The notes under the pieces were generated by a model. That model saw only the letters and a program-made list of their open reading frames with translations. It searched no databases and was not told the origin of the DNA. Below, in pieces: positions 1 to 11,827 of a DNA stretch of 64,000 nucleotides. The stretch lies in assembly GCA_963774445.1 (NCBI GenBank), contig CAVZFC010000019.1:1116001-1180000 (forward strand). The letters are read 5' to 3'. The stretch is from CAVUQH01 sp963774445 (GTDB lineage Bacteria; Myxococcota_A; Polyangia; Haliangiales; Haliangiaceae). The first letter of the stretch is position 1. Each line of letters begins with the position of its first letter. A program made the position numbers and the translations under genes.

Positions 1-425
1 GACGCCACCGCCCCGCACAGGAGCAGCGACTCCAGGGCGTAGACCTCGGCCCGCACCGCCTGGAACCAGCTGGCCCACGACAGCGCGAACGCCAGCGCCA
101 CCGCCGCCGCCAGCGCCGAGCGGACCCGCGCCGGCAGCTCCGGGGCCACCTGGCCTAGCAGCGTTCGCCCGGCGGCCCACAGCGCCGTCGCGGCCCCGGC
201 CCCGGCCAGCCCCGAGGCGGCATTGATGCGAAAAGTCTGGTCGCCTACCGGGATCAACCCGGCCAGGTGACCGAGCAGCACCGGCAGCGGGTGGCCCGGC
301 GAGTGGGGCACCCCCAGGTTGACCGAAGCTGCCACGAACTCTGGGGAATCCAGCCAGCCCATGGCCGGCGAGACGGTCGCCAGGTACACGCACAGGGCGG
401 CCCCGAACACGAGGATGCCGGCCAC
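1..425 (-). CDS. DUF2723 family membrane protein (N-terminal part, cut by window edge)
   Basis: About 141 codons are visible on the minus strand, opening with a hydrophobic helix (AGILVFGAALCVYLATVSP) and continuing with DSPEFVAAS and GVPHSPGHPLPVLLGHL. These are typical of the N-terminus of DUF2723 proteins, GT-C-like multi-helix membrane proteins thought to act as glycosyl or mannosyl transferases. Further hydrophobic segments and FQAVRAEVYALES, a conserved loop of the family, follow before the edge. The GTG start at 425 is the first usable start after an in-frame stop. A TACACT box lies 6 nt upstream. The gene is divergent from the sigma54 activator. The family call is from motif recognition, not a search. 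Confidence 0.7.
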   Translation of the reverse strand, partial: MAGILVFGAALCVYLATVSPAMGWLDSPEFVAASVNLGVPHSPGHPLPVLLGHLAGLIPVGDQTFRINAASGLAGAGAATALWAAGRTLLGQVAPELPARVRSALAAAVALAFALSWASWFQAVRAEVYALESLLLCGAVA

Positions 426-431
426 GTTGGA

Positions 432-437
432 AGTGTA
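432..437 (-). promoter_or_regulatory. -10-like box TACACT before the DUF2723 gene
   Basis: TACACT on the minus strand ends 6 nt before the GTG at 425, and there is no Shine-Dalgarno sequence between. It fits the same close-spaced pattern as several other genes here. Position-only evidence. Confidence 0.35.
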
Positions 438-488
438 CAGCGCCCCGCGCTCGTGTTACCCGTTAGGGCGGCCGAACTTACCGGATTC

Positions 489-2021
<1,533 letters not shown>

Positions 2022-2030
2022 AATCGGTCC

Positions 2031-2984
<954 letters not shown>

Positions 2985-3022
2985 CCGCGGGCTCAGACGA
3001 TAGCCGCCGGGCGCGCCCGCGC

Positions 3023-3028
3023 TATACT
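3023..3028 (+). promoter_or_regulatory. -10-like box TATACT before the adenosine deaminase gene
   Basis: TATACT is a one-mismatch sigma70 -10 hexamer ending 6 nt before the ATG at 3035. No purine-rich ribosome binding site fits between it and the start. No convincing -35 hexamer was seen at the usual spacing. Confidence 0.45.
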
Positions 3029-3034
3029 CGGTCG

Positions 3035-4195
3035 ATGGCCACCGAGCTAAGCCTCGATCTCCTGCAGAAGCTGCCCAAGACCGACCTCCACGTCCACCTG
3101 GACGGGAGCCTGCGCCTGGACACCGTCCTCGATCTGGCGCGCAAGCAGAAGGTCAAGCTGCCCACCGAAGACCGCGAAGAGCTGTTCCGGATGATCTACG
3201 CCGGCGACGTCTGCAACTCGCTGGACGACTACCTCAAGGCGTTCGACATCACGCTGTCGGTGTTGCAAACCGAGGAGGGCCTCGAGCGGGCCGCGTTCGA
3301 GCTGGCCGAGGACGCCTGGAAAGAGAACGTCCGCTACATCGAGGTGCGCTACGCGCCGATGCTGCACACCCGCTGGGACACCGGCCTGACCGCGGTGGTC
3401 GAGGCGGTGCTGCGCGGCCTGCGCGCGGCCAAGCGCGCCTTCGGTATCCGCTACGGCGTCATCCTCTGCGGCATCCGTTCGATGAGCGCCGAGTCGTCGG
3501 TGCGCATGGCCGAGCTGGCGATCGCGTTCAAGAACCGCGGCGTGGTCGGCTTCGACCTGGCCGGGTCCGAGGTCAACAACCCGGCCAAGGAGCACCTGCG
3601 CGCGTTCCAGCTGATCCTGCGCAACAACATCAACTGCACCGCTCACGCCGGCGAGGCCTACGGCCCCGAGTCGGTCGCCCAGGCGATCCACACCTGCGGC
3701 GCCCACCGCATCGGCCACGGCACGCGTCTGGTCGAGGACGGAGACCTGCTCAATTATCTCAACGACCACCGCATCCCGCTGGAGGTCTGCCCGTCGTCGA
3801 ACATCCAGACCAAGGCAGCCCTCAACTGGGAGTCGCACCCGGTCAACTTCTTCGTCAACTACGGCCTGCGCGTCACGATCAACACCGACAACCGGTTGAT
3901 CACCGACACCACCGTCTCCAAGGAGCTGTGGCTGTGCCACAAGCACTTCGGTTGGACGCTCGACCAGATCAAAGAGATCCTGGTCGCCGGCTTCAAGAGC
4001 GCCTTCCTCCCCTACCGCGAGAAGGCCGACATCCTCAAGGAGATCACCGCCGAGCTCGCGGAGTTCGCCGAGCCGCAGAACGGCAAGCGCCGCGAAAAGA
4101 AGAAGAAGGTCGGCGAGTCGTCCGACGCCGGCTGCGTGGTCCCGGATCCGGAGCCGCGGCCCGAGCCCGAGCCGTCAACCGAGATCATTCGCTAG
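3035..4195 (+). CDS. add: Adenosine deaminase family protein
   Basis: Zn-dependent amidohydrolase of purine salvage (adenosine or deoxyadenosine to inosine), 386 residues. The N-terminal zinc ligands are in TDLHVHLDGS, with HAGEAYGPESV and IGHGTRL further on. SSNIQTKA and VTINTDNR form the distal metal site. Classical enzymes have TDDP here; this one has TDN, as I recall from the actinobacterial-type ADA branch, so the metal-binding Asp is kept. The last 45 residues are a lysine-rich then Pro/Glu-rich tail beyond the usual domain. The ATG at 3035 begins homology. The gene overlaps the convergent lipoprotein gene by 4 nt. Confidence 0.88.
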   Translation: MATELSLDLLQKLPKTDLHVHLDGSLRLDTVLDLARKQKVKLPTEDREELFRMIYAGDVCNSLDDYLKAFDITLSVLQTEEGLERAAFELAEDAWKENVRYIEVRYAPMLHTRWDTGLTAVVEAVLRGLRAAKRAFGIRYGVILCGIRSMSAESSVRMAELAIAFKNRGVVGFDLAGSEVNNPAKEHLRAFQLILRNNINCTAHAGEAYGPESVAQAIHTCGAHRIGHGTRLVEDGDLLNYLNDHRIPLEVCPSSNIQTKAALNWESHPVNFFVNYGLRVTINTDNRLITDTTVSKELWLCHKHFGWTLDQIKEILVAGFKSAFLPYREKADILKEITAELAEFAEPQNGKRREKKKKVGESSDAGCVVPDPEPRPEPEPSTEIIR

Positions 4196-4569
4196 CGGAC
4201 GCTGAGCTGCATGTGCAGCTGCGCCGTGCCGCGGAGGCCGTCCGCGTCGGTCACGGTCAGCTCGATGGTCGCCGGGCGGTCGCCCAGGAAGCGGACGACC
4301 GGGCTGGCGGCGTGCTCGTCGCCGCTGTCGAAGCGGAACTCGTCGCCCTGGATCGACCAGTGGTAGGACAGGGGTACGGCCATGCCCGGATCGTCCACCG
4401 GGTCGGCCGAGGCGGTGCCGTCCAGCGTCACCGCGGTCTGGAAGCCGTCGTTCTCGGGAATGGCGCGCGGCGTCGCGTTGGCCCGCGCCACCGGGGGATG
4501 ACCGTCGTCGAAGGTACAGGCCGCCGGAGCGAGTGCGACGGCCAGGACGAGGAAGCGGATTCCTACCAT
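4192..4569 (-). CDS. PKD-like domain lipoprotein
   Basis: Predicted lipoprotein of 125 residues. A hydrophobic signal (MVGIRFLVLAVALAP) ends in lipobox APAAC near residue 17. The rest resembles one PKD/Ig-like beta-sandwich: PVARANATPR, VTLDGTASADP, LSYHWSIQGD and IELTVTDADG. Such domains are common in exported proteins and usually mediate binding. The ATG at 4569 is preferred over the one at 4590 because the signal peptide begins there. It is transcribed divergently from the ECF sigma factor, 29 nt apart, so the two may share a control region. No specific role is visible. Confidence 0.7.
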   Translation of the reverse strand: MVGIRFLVLAVALAPAACTFDDGHPPVARANATPRAIPENDGFQTAVTLDGTASADPVDDPGMAVPLSYHWSIQGDEFRFDSGDEHAASPVVRFLGDRPATIELTVTDADGLRGTAQLHMQLSVR

Positions 4570-4598
4570 CGGATCGCCGTGTGTTACCATGGCCAGCG

Positions 4599-5414
4599 GT
4601 GGACACCAACCGCCACCAGCTCTTCCGCGGGTTGATCGACGAGCACTGGCGTCGGATCTTCAACTTCGCCTTCCGCATGACTCTCGACCGCGGGCGGGCT
4701 GCCGTCGTGGTCGAGGAGAGCTTTCTTCGCGCCTATGTCGCGGAGGATGCCCTGCCGGACGGGCCGCGCATGGAGGACTGGCTGCTGCGCATCGCCAACC
4801 ACGTGCTCGAGCAGCGCCTGCCGCGCACCCCCGAGGTGACGTTCGACATGCTCGACGACACGCTGCGCAGCGAGGCGACCCGCACCGACGCCGTCCGATC
4901 GCTGGCCGAGCCGACCCGCGACTTCCTGTTGTGGGAGCTCAAGCAGGGCTGCATGACCGCGGTGATCAACTGCCTGTCGCCGGGCGAGCGCTCGGCCTTC
5001 GTCATGTCGCAGGTGATGCGCAAGAAGGACCAGGACGCCGCCGAGGCCCTGGGCATCAGCAAGAGCGCCTACAAGGTGCGGCTGTCGCGCGCGCGCAAGA
5101 AGGTCTCGGACTACCTGGCGCCCCGCTGCGAGCACGTCAATCCGCTCAACCCGTGTCGCTGCCCGGCCCGCGTCGGCATTGCCCTGCACAAGGGCTTCAT
5201 CCGGTCAACCGGCGAGATCAACCTGCGCAAGCCGGTGACTCCGTTTGGGCGCTACGGCACCGGTCCCGAGACCGAGGACGCGCCGCAGCGCGACGTCGGC
5301 GCCATCTACGGAACCCTGCCCGACCCCGACCCACCCGACGAGCTGCCCGGCCACCTGCTCGGTCTCCTGGAGGGCGGCAAGTGGGACAAGGTCCGCGAAC
5401 GCAAGAACGGCTAG
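4599..5414 (+). CDS. ECF-type sigma-70 family factor with C-terminal extension
   Basis: RNA polymerase sigma factor of 271 residues. A sigma2-like part opens LFRGLIDEHWRRIFNFAFRM. The sigma4 helix-turn-helix includes RSAFVMSQVMRKKDQDAAE and LGISKSAYKVRLSRARKK. After sigma4 there is an extension with CEHVNPLNPCRC, a possible metal site, and about 80 acidic or Pro-rich residues. The GTG at 4599 places the start just before conserved sequence. The final 34 nt overlap the next gene, whose ribosome binding site lies inside this one. No anti-sigma gene is adjacent; the extension could be regulatory, which is inference. Confidence 0.82.
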   Translation: MDTNRHQLFRGLIDEHWRRIFNFAFRMTLDRGRAAVVVEESFLRAYVAEDALPDGPRMEDWLLRIANHVLEQRLPRTPEVTFDMLDDTLRSEATRTDAVRSLAEPTRDFLLWELKQGCMTAVINCLSPGERSAFVMSQVMRKKDQDAAEALGISKSAYKVRLSRARKKVSDYLAPRCEHVNPLNPCRCPARVGIALHKGFIRSTGEINLRKPVTPFGRYGTGPETEDAPQRDVGAIYGTLPDPDPPDELPGHLLGLLEGGKWDKVRERKNG

Positions 5415-6526
5415 TCGCCGCGACGCTCGCGGCGCTCGCCGTCGCCGCGGTTCCGCGGAGTGCGGCCGCCGATCCGATCGTCGAGCTGCCGCCGCCCGGC
5501 GTCGTCGTCGCGCGCGCCGGTCAGGGCGGGCGGCCGTTGGTCGGCCTGCTCGGATCGATCAGCGGCGCCGGTGTCCTGGGCGCCGACGCGATGGCCACGC
5601 TGCCCGAGCTGGGCGGCCTCGGCGAGCCCGCGCTGCTGGCACGCGCGCGCGTAGGCCTCCTCGGTGTGCACGCGGTGCTGCCGCTGGCGGTGCTGGTGCG
5701 GGTCAACCTGGCCGAGGCCACGCGGCTTCCGGACGGCGCCTTCGACGACGAGCCGGCGGCCGCGGTCGACCGGCTGGTCAACGACGCGGCGATCTGGTGG
5801 CGCCCCGCGGTGTGGGCCAACACCGTGGTGGGCCGGCAAAAGGTGCCGTTCTCGCGCTTTCGTCAGGTCGATGCCGACCTCCTGGAGGCTGGCGTGGTGC
5901 CGTTCCTGGTCAACCGCGTCGCCCCCGACCGGCGCTGGGGGCTCACCACGCTGGGCGACCTGGGCGCGCTGGCATACGCCGCCGGGGCGTTCGCCGACAC
6001 CGACGACCTCGAGCCGCGCGCCGCCGACGATCCATCCAGCGGCGGTATCGCCCTGCTGGCGGCCCATGTCGAATCGACCCCGCGCGCGCCGATGGGGCGC
6101 GATTTCCTCGCCACCCCGACCACCGATCCGTGGTGGGGCACCGCGCGCGTGTCGGTCGGCCTCGGCGCGCTCTACCGCGTGCGCTACGGTGCCGACCGCC
6201 TCGATTTGTCGCTGTCGACCCAGCTCGTCTACCAGAACTGGTCGGTCGCCGGCGAGCTCCTGGTCGGCACCGGCGGCGGCACCGCCACCCTGGGCGTCAC
6301 GGGCGAGGGCAGCGTGCTGGTCACCGATGAAGTGGCGCTGTTCACCCGCGGCGAGCGCGACCCCGAGGCCGGGCGCTGGTCCGCGGGCGGCGGCGCCGCC
6401 TTCTTCGTTACCCGCGATCGCCGCAACAAGGTGTCCCTGTACGGCTGGCTGCGCCGCGCCACCGAGGGCGCCGCGGACACCCTCCGCGGCGACGGCCTGA
6501 TCCTCCAGCTCCAGGCCTCCCTTTGA
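5381..6526 (+). CDS. Porin-like outer membrane protein
   Basis: Exported protein of 381 residues, probably an outer membrane beta-barrel. The GTG at 5381 follows a strong ribosome binding site (GGAGGGCGGCAA) and gives a classic signal peptide: n-region VGQGPRTQER, hydrophobic LVAATLAALAVAAV, cleavage near SAAADP. The mature part has alternating aromatic strands, and AIWWRPAVWAN followed by VVGRQKVPFSRFRQ resembles the VGQFKVPF region of phosphate-selective (OprO/P-like) porins. The start lies 34 nt inside the sigma factor gene, indicating translational coupling and possible control by that factor. The substrate cannot be read from the sequence. Confidence 0.68.
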   Translation: MGQGPRTQERLVAATLAALAVAAVPRSAAADPIVELPPPGVVVARAGQGGRPLVGLLGSISGAGVLGADAMATLPELGGLGEPALLARARVGLLGVHAVLPLAVLVRVNLAEATRLPDGAFDDEPAAAVDRLVNDAAIWWRPAVWANTVVGRQKVPFSRFRQVDADLLEAGVVPFLVNRVAPDRRWGLTTLGDLGALAYAAGAFADTDDLEPRAADDPSSGGIALLAAHVESTPRAPMGRDFLATPTTDPWWGTARVSVGLGALYRVRYGADRLDLSLSTQLVYQNWSVAGELLVGTGGGTATLGVTGEGSVLVTDEVALFTRGERDPEAGRWSAGGGAAFFVTRDRRNKVSLYGWLRRATEGAADTLRGDGLILQLQASL

Positions 6527-6533
6527 GCCTCAC

Positions 6534-6546
6534 CGCGGCAGCCGCG
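6534..6546. terminator. Small GC hairpin between convergent genes
   Basis: CGCGGC-A-GCCGCG forms a perfect 6-bp stem with a one-base loop in the 24-nt gap between two convergent genes. There is no T-tract, so termination activity is uncertain. Confidence 0.3.
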
Positions 6547-6550
6547 CGGC

Positions 6551-7420
6551 CTACGCGCCCGGCTCGCGCGGGATCCACGGGCAGCGGAGGCGGCGGTGCC
6601 ACTTGCGGCCCTTGCCCCGGCTCGGCGCCTGATCGTTGCGGCAGCGGCCGGCCTTGCCGTCGTCGTCGCCGCAGTTGACGCGGACGTGCATGTGGTCGTC
6701 GTGGGCCTGGACGTGGCGCGGGACCGCCAGCGTGTGCCGCGCCAGGTGGATCAGCTCCGGCGACTCGCCCGCCTCGACGGCGTAGTTGATCAGCCACACC
6801 TTGATCCGCCGCGACACGAAGATGGCCGAGACGGTGGCGACGTCGTCGGTGATGAGCGCCCGCACCAGCGCCCAGTTGCGCGCGAGGTCGAAGTAGCGCA
6901 CCGGGATTCGCTTCTGCCACGTCGGCGCCCGCGAGTAGTAGGCCTTGCCGTGCCGCGTGTAGACCGGCATCAGGCTGTCGGGAGCGAAATAGGCGCCGTG
7001 CTCGTCGAGCGCGTAGTAGAGCAGGTCGGCGTCGCGCCCCGACTGGTGCGAGCGGTGGCCGCGGACGGCGCCGCCCTGCTCTTTCGCCAGGTCGGCCACG
7101 CCCAGCAGCGAGCCGGGGTATTGCGCGGCCACGGTGCGGGCGGCGCGCTGGATGGCGCCGACCAGCTCGTCGGTACCGTAGCGGACGCCGCGCCGTGACC
7201 AGGTGTCCGGAGTCACCCAGCCGAAGCCGCGGTTGGGCATGCGGGCGCCGTTGGCCAGGGCGCCGCGGTTGGCCGAGCCGCACGACACGCTGCCGCTCGG
7301 CTCGGCGGGAGCGGCGGCAGGTACCGGTGTTTGCACCTTGCCGTCGGTATGCTCGTCGGCCCGCGCGCCGGTCGCCAGGCAGGCGACGGCGACGGCCGTG
7401 AGTGCTGCTCCCCGCACCAA
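6551..7420 (-). CDS. Penicillin-insensitive murein endopeptidase (MepA-like, M74)
   Basis: Periplasmic zinc peptidase predicted to cut D-Ala-meso-DAP crosslinks in peptidoglycan. 289 residues with a signal peptide (MVRGAALTAVAVACLATGARA). The LAS-type motif is GHRSHQSGRDADLLYY, and the second zinc ligand pair is in AHDDHMHVR. Both match MepA/M74, as do RNWALVRALI and FVSRRIKVWLINYA. Cysteines in VSCGSANRG, VNCGDDD and LRCPW are also MepA-like. It is convergent with the porin gene. mepA itself is not certain without comparison with paralogues. Confidence 0.85.
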   Translation of the reverse strand: MVRGAALTAVAVACLATGARADEHTDGKVQTPVPAAAPAEPSGSVSCGSANRGALANGARMPNRGFGWVTPDTWSRRGVRYGTDELVGAIQRAARTVAAQYPGSLLGVADLAKEQGGAVRGHRSHQSGRDADLLYYALDEHGAYFAPDSLMPVYTRHGKAYYSRAPTWQKRIPVRYFDLARNWALVRALITDDVATVSAIFVSRRIKVWLINYAVEAGESPELIHLARHTLAVPRHVQAHDDHMHVRVNCGDDDGKAGRCRNDQAPSRGKGRKWHRRLRCPWIPREPGA

Positions 7421-7498
7421 ACGATGGTAACGCCAAGCCTCGCGCGGGGGCCAGAAGTTGTCATCGGCGGACAGCGCGCCGACATGTGGGGCCCGCGG

Positions 7499-8662
<1,164 letters not shown>

Positions 8663-8664
8663 GA

Positions 8665-9159
8665 CTACGCCTTGGCCCCGAGCTCGAAGCCGTCCGGATC
8701 GGCCGCCAGGATCCGGTCGACGGCCGCCTCTTCCAGGAGGTCGCGCATCGTCTGGCCGCCGTACTTGCGCACGATCTTGTCGTCGTATTCGTCGGCGATC
8801 AGCGCCACGTCGGACACCGTCGCCACCAGCTCGTCGGCGTCCAGCGTCGCGCCGCCGAGGATCGAGTGGATGAACAGCACCAGCGGGCCGACCGGGTCGT
8901 AGGCGAAGGCGCCGAAGCGCAGGTGGGCGTTGAGCTGCATCAGCTCGATCGCCAGCTCGGCCGACATCTCGAGCCCCTTCACCAGCTGGGCCACGCAGCG
9001 GACCATGGCCCGCTCGGAGTCGAGCGGCACGATGTTGATCATCACGTAGGCCGAGCCCTGCTTGACCACGTACAGCCGTTCGTCAACCTTGCGGAAGGCT
9101 GTGCTCTCGGACAGCGTCTTTTCGATCACCAGCGCGGTGTCCTGTTCGGCGGGGTTCAT
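8665..9159 (-). CDS. YbjN-like / type III chaperone-fold protein
   Basis: Small acidic cytosolic protein of 164 residues. The layout (AFRKVDERLYVVKQGSAYVMINIVP, then LNAHLRFGAFAYDPVGPLVLFIHSIL, then LVATVSDVALIADEYDDKIVRKYGG) matches the YbjN / CesT-type chaperone fold common in delta-group bacteria. There it often binds a partner protein, but no type III secretion genes are nearby. The ATG at 9159 is where homology begins; a longer frame upstream to 9780 is noncoding. It is the first gene of a two-gene operon with the PLP enzyme and divergent from the protease lipoprotein. Confidence 0.68.
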   Translation of the reverse strand: MNPAEQDTALVIEKTLSESTAFRKVDERLYVVKQGSAYVMINIVPLDSERAMVRCVAQLVKGLEMSAELAIELMQLNAHLRFGAFAYDPVGPLVLFIHSILGGATLDADELVATVSDVALIADEYDDKIVRKYGGQTMRDLLEEAAVDRILAADPDGFELGAKA

Positions 9160-9230
9160 GGCCGCTGAATAGCACAGATTTGCGGCCTGCTGTTGCCGTC
9201 GATCGGCCTCGTCGGCCATCCTGGGACGCG

Positions 9231-10445
9231 GTGCGTCGCGTCTTCGCCATAGCCCTGGTCGCCTCCGCAGGGTGCGGCTCCAGCGGCGGCCTCGACTACT
9301 CGGGGACGCCGGGCCAGGAGGTCCCCGTGACCATCGCCAGCGCGGTGCCGGTGATCGACGCCAGCGCCGACGGCGCTCCCGGCCGCTTCCTGGTCGACTC
9401 GGGATCGCCGGTGACCATCCTCGACCTGGCCGCCGGCGATCCGGGCACGCGCCGGATCGCGCTGGACGCCTTCGCCCTGACCTTCCCCGACGTGCCGGTG
9501 GCGACCTTCGATCTGTTCGCCGGTTCCGAGCAGGCGTTCGACGGCCTGGTCGGCGGCGACGTCCTGTCCGGCTTCGCGCTGACCCTCGACTATCGCGACC
9601 AGCGCGGCTGGCTCGAGGAGGAGGACGACGCCCTGCCCGCCGGTGTCGACCCTGCCACCGTTGACGCTCCGCTGTGGGCCGACGCTCAGCTCCGCGGCGG
9701 CGGGCATCTGGACGTCCCCGGCTGCAGCGGTGGCGACTGCTCCGTCGACGTCCGCGCGACCCGCCTCCTGGTCGAGGCATCGATCGAGTCGGCGCCGCCG
9801 GCCTGGTTCCTGATCGACACCGGCGCCACCGCGGTGGTGCTGGCGCCCTCGATCGCCGACGCGCTGGGCGGCGCCGGCCGGCCGCGCCTCGACGGCGTCA
9901 CCGTGGCCACCGCTGACGGCCCGGCCACTGCGTACTACACCCGCGTCGGTGACATCTCGGTCGCGGGCACCGCCGCCACCGACGTGCCGGTCCTCGTGCT
10001 CCCGGCCTCGCTGTTGGCGCCGCTCGAGGACGAGGTCGGGCACCCGATCGCCGGCCTGCTCGGTGGCTCCTTTCTGCGCCAGTTCCTGGTCACGCTCGAC
10101 GATCCAGGGCGGCGGCTGCGGCTTGCCCGATTCCGCGACCAGGATCACATCGACCCGGACGAATTCGTCGGTGTCGGGTTCACCATGGCCAGCACGGGCG
10201 GGGTGTGGGAAGTTCGAGATGTGTACTCGGGGACTGACGCGGCGGCCGAGGGCCTCACGCATGGGGAGCTCGTCGTGTCGCTGGACGGCATCGACCTGGC
10301 CGGCGCCGACCGCGCCACGGTCAACGGCATCCTCGGCGGCTTCGTCCTGGGTGACGATGTCCCGGTCGGCGTCGTCCGCGGCGGCGCCGACGTGACCCTG
10401 CAGGTGGCCGTGGAAGATCTGCTCCCGCACTACAGCACGCCATGA
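9231..10445 (+). CDS. Lipoprotein with two retropepsin-like modules and a PDZ domain
   Basis: 404 residues. VRRVFAIALVASAGC is a lipoprotein signal with the lipid cysteine at 15. Two aspartic-protease-like modules follow: FLVDSGSPVTIL (D56) and FLIDTGATAVVL (D196). Each is followed by its own Gly-rich loop (GLVGGDVLSGFALTLD and GLLGGSFLRQFLVTLD). A PDZ-like domain occupies about 310-395 (GLTHGELVVSLDGIDLAG). Two catalytic-type D-S/T-G motifs in one chain could form an intramolecular pepsin-like dimer. The GTG at 9231 gives the best signal peptide. It overlaps the downstream Omp85 gene by ATGA, suggesting a shared role at the outer membrane. Confidence 0.72.
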   Translation: MRRVFAIALVASAGCGSSGGLDYSGTPGQEVPVTIASAVPVIDASADGAPGRFLVDSGSPVTILDLAAGDPGTRRIALDAFALTFPDVPVATFDLFAGSEQAFDGLVGGDVLSGFALTLDYRDQRGWLEEEDDALPAGVDPATVDAPLWADAQLRGGGHLDVPGCSGGDCSVDVRATRLLVEASIESAPPAWFLIDTGATAVVLAPSIADALGGAGRPRLDGVTVATADGPATAYYTRVGDISVAGTAATDVPVLVLPASLLAPLEDEVGHPIAGLLGGSFLRQFLVTLDDPGRRLRLARFRDQDHIDPDEFVGVGFTMASTGGVWEVRDVYSGTDAAAEGLTHGELVVSLDGIDLAGADRATVNGILGGFVLGDDVPVGVVRGGADVTLQVAVEDLLPHYSTP

Positions 10446-11827
10446 AAAGCGCACAGCTCTGCATTGCCCTCTCGGTCGGGCTCGCCGCGTGGATCGCCCC
10501 GGCGGTCGCGCGCGCCGAGCGGATCAAAGAGATCGACGTCGTCGACAACACCAAGACCACCGACGATACGGTGATCGTCATCGCCGACATCGAGGTCGGC
10601 GACCAGTGGAACATCGAGATGGTGCCGCGCATCGAGAGCGATCTCGTCAACAGCGGTCTGTTCAAAGAGGTCAACGTCTTCACCCGGCCGGTCGAGGGCG
10701 GCGTGCGCGTGACCATCCGCGCCGTCGACAAGCACTCGTGGATCATCGCGCCGACGGTCTACAACCAGCCGACCAACAAGGGCGGCGGCATCGGCTTCGG
10801 CGAGAACAATCTGTTCGGCGAGGACAAAAAGCTGCTCCTCTACGGCCAGATCGCAACCGGCGACAGCTTCTTCATCGGCGCCTACGTCAACCCGTCGATC
10901 GGCGGCTCACGCTTCCACTGGCAGCTCGACACCTTCCTCCGCCACGAGCGCGTCTTCGAATACCAGGCGCCGCAGAAGTTCATCTTCGATCCCAAGCAGG
11001 TCCGCCGCTCGGTGCTGACCTACCTCAACAACGGCGCCTCGATCGGCGTCAGGCTGTGGCGCGGAGCCAGCCTCGATCTGCGCGTCCGCGGCGCCTACGT
11101 CTACTTCGACCACACCAAGCTGGTCAACGGCGCCTGTCTCGAGGACGTCCTCGGCGATCCGACGAACAGCGGCGCCTGCACGCCGCCGGGCGACACGTCG
11201 ATCCCCGAGCCGGGAGGCGAGGGCTGGGACGTCTCCAGCGAGGCCAAGCTGACCTTCGACAACACCGCCAACTGGTACGGCATCTTCTCCGGCAACAAGT
11301 ACGTGGTCGCGTTCGAGCGCTCGCTTCCCGATGTCGGCTCCGACTTCGACTACTGGCTGGCATCCGCCAAGTTCGTGCGCGCGCGCAAATATTTCTCGCG
11401 GCACAACCTGATCATGAAGGCCGATGCCGGCTTCGGCGAGGGCATGCCGTTCCAGCAGGAGTGGACCTCCGGCGGTCCCGATCAGCGCGGTCTCAAGAAC
11501 CGGCAGCTGCGCGGCAACCTGCGCCTGACCGGTACGCTCGAGTACTCGATCCCGGTCATTACCATCAAGGGCCTTGCCTTCCGCGGCCTCGGCTTCTACG
11601 ACACCAGCTACACCACCTTCTTCCACGCCGATCCGGCGCGGGCGCAACGCAACTATCTGCCCGGCTATGCCAACCACGGGCTGGCGCCGTGGAAGAACAC
11701 CGTCGGCGCCGGTGTCAGGCTCTACGTCCGCCAGATCGTGCTGCCACTCCTCGGGCTCGACTTCGGGTATGGTCTCGAACGTGGAGAGCTCGAGATCTAC
11801 TTCGCCATCGGCCTCACTGCTTTCTAG
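10442..11827 (+). CDS. Omp85-family outer membrane protein with one POTRA domain
   Basis: 461 residues with a signal peptide (MKSAQLCIALSVGLAAWIAPAVARA). One POTRA-like domain (about 24-100) reads IKEIDVVDNTKTTDDTVI and continues to ESDLVNSGLFKEVNVFTRP. The rest is a 16-strand-type barrel: GGGIGFGENNLFGEDKKLLLYGQ resembles BamA/TamA barrels, and NRQLRGNLRL sits where the conserved RGY/F loop motif lies. It is shorter than BamA, which has five POTRAs, so it is probably a specialised transporter or inserter. Translation is coupled to the protease lipoprotein upstream. Confidence 0.78.
   Translation: MKSAQLCIALSVGLAAWIAPAVARAERIKEIDVVDNTKTTDDTVIVIADIEVGDQWNIEMVPRIESDLVNSGLFKEVNVFTRPVEGGVRVTIRAVDKHSWIIAPTVYNQPTNKGGGIGFGENNLFGEDKKLLLYGQIATGDSFFIGAYVNPSIGGSRFHWQLDTFLRHERVFEYQAPQKFIFDPKQVRRSVLTYLNNGASIGVRLWRGASLDLRVRGAYVYFDHTKLVNGACLEDVLGDPTNSGACTPPGDTSIPEPGGEGWDVSSEAKLTFDNTANWYGIFSGNKYVVAFERSLPDVGSDFDYWLASAKFVRARKYFSRHNLIMKADAGFGEGMPFQQEWTSGGPDQRGLKNRQLRGNLRLTGTLEYSIPVITIKGLAFRGLGFYDTSYTTFFHADPARAQRNYLPGYANHGLAPWKNTVGAGVRLYVRQIVLPLLGLDFGYGLERGELEIYFAIGLTAF

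Noticed and set aside
4589..5380. ATG at 4589 as start of a long protein containing the porin
   Set aside because: Its first 260 codons are out of frame with the sigma factor and have no homology; the porin begins at GTG 5381.
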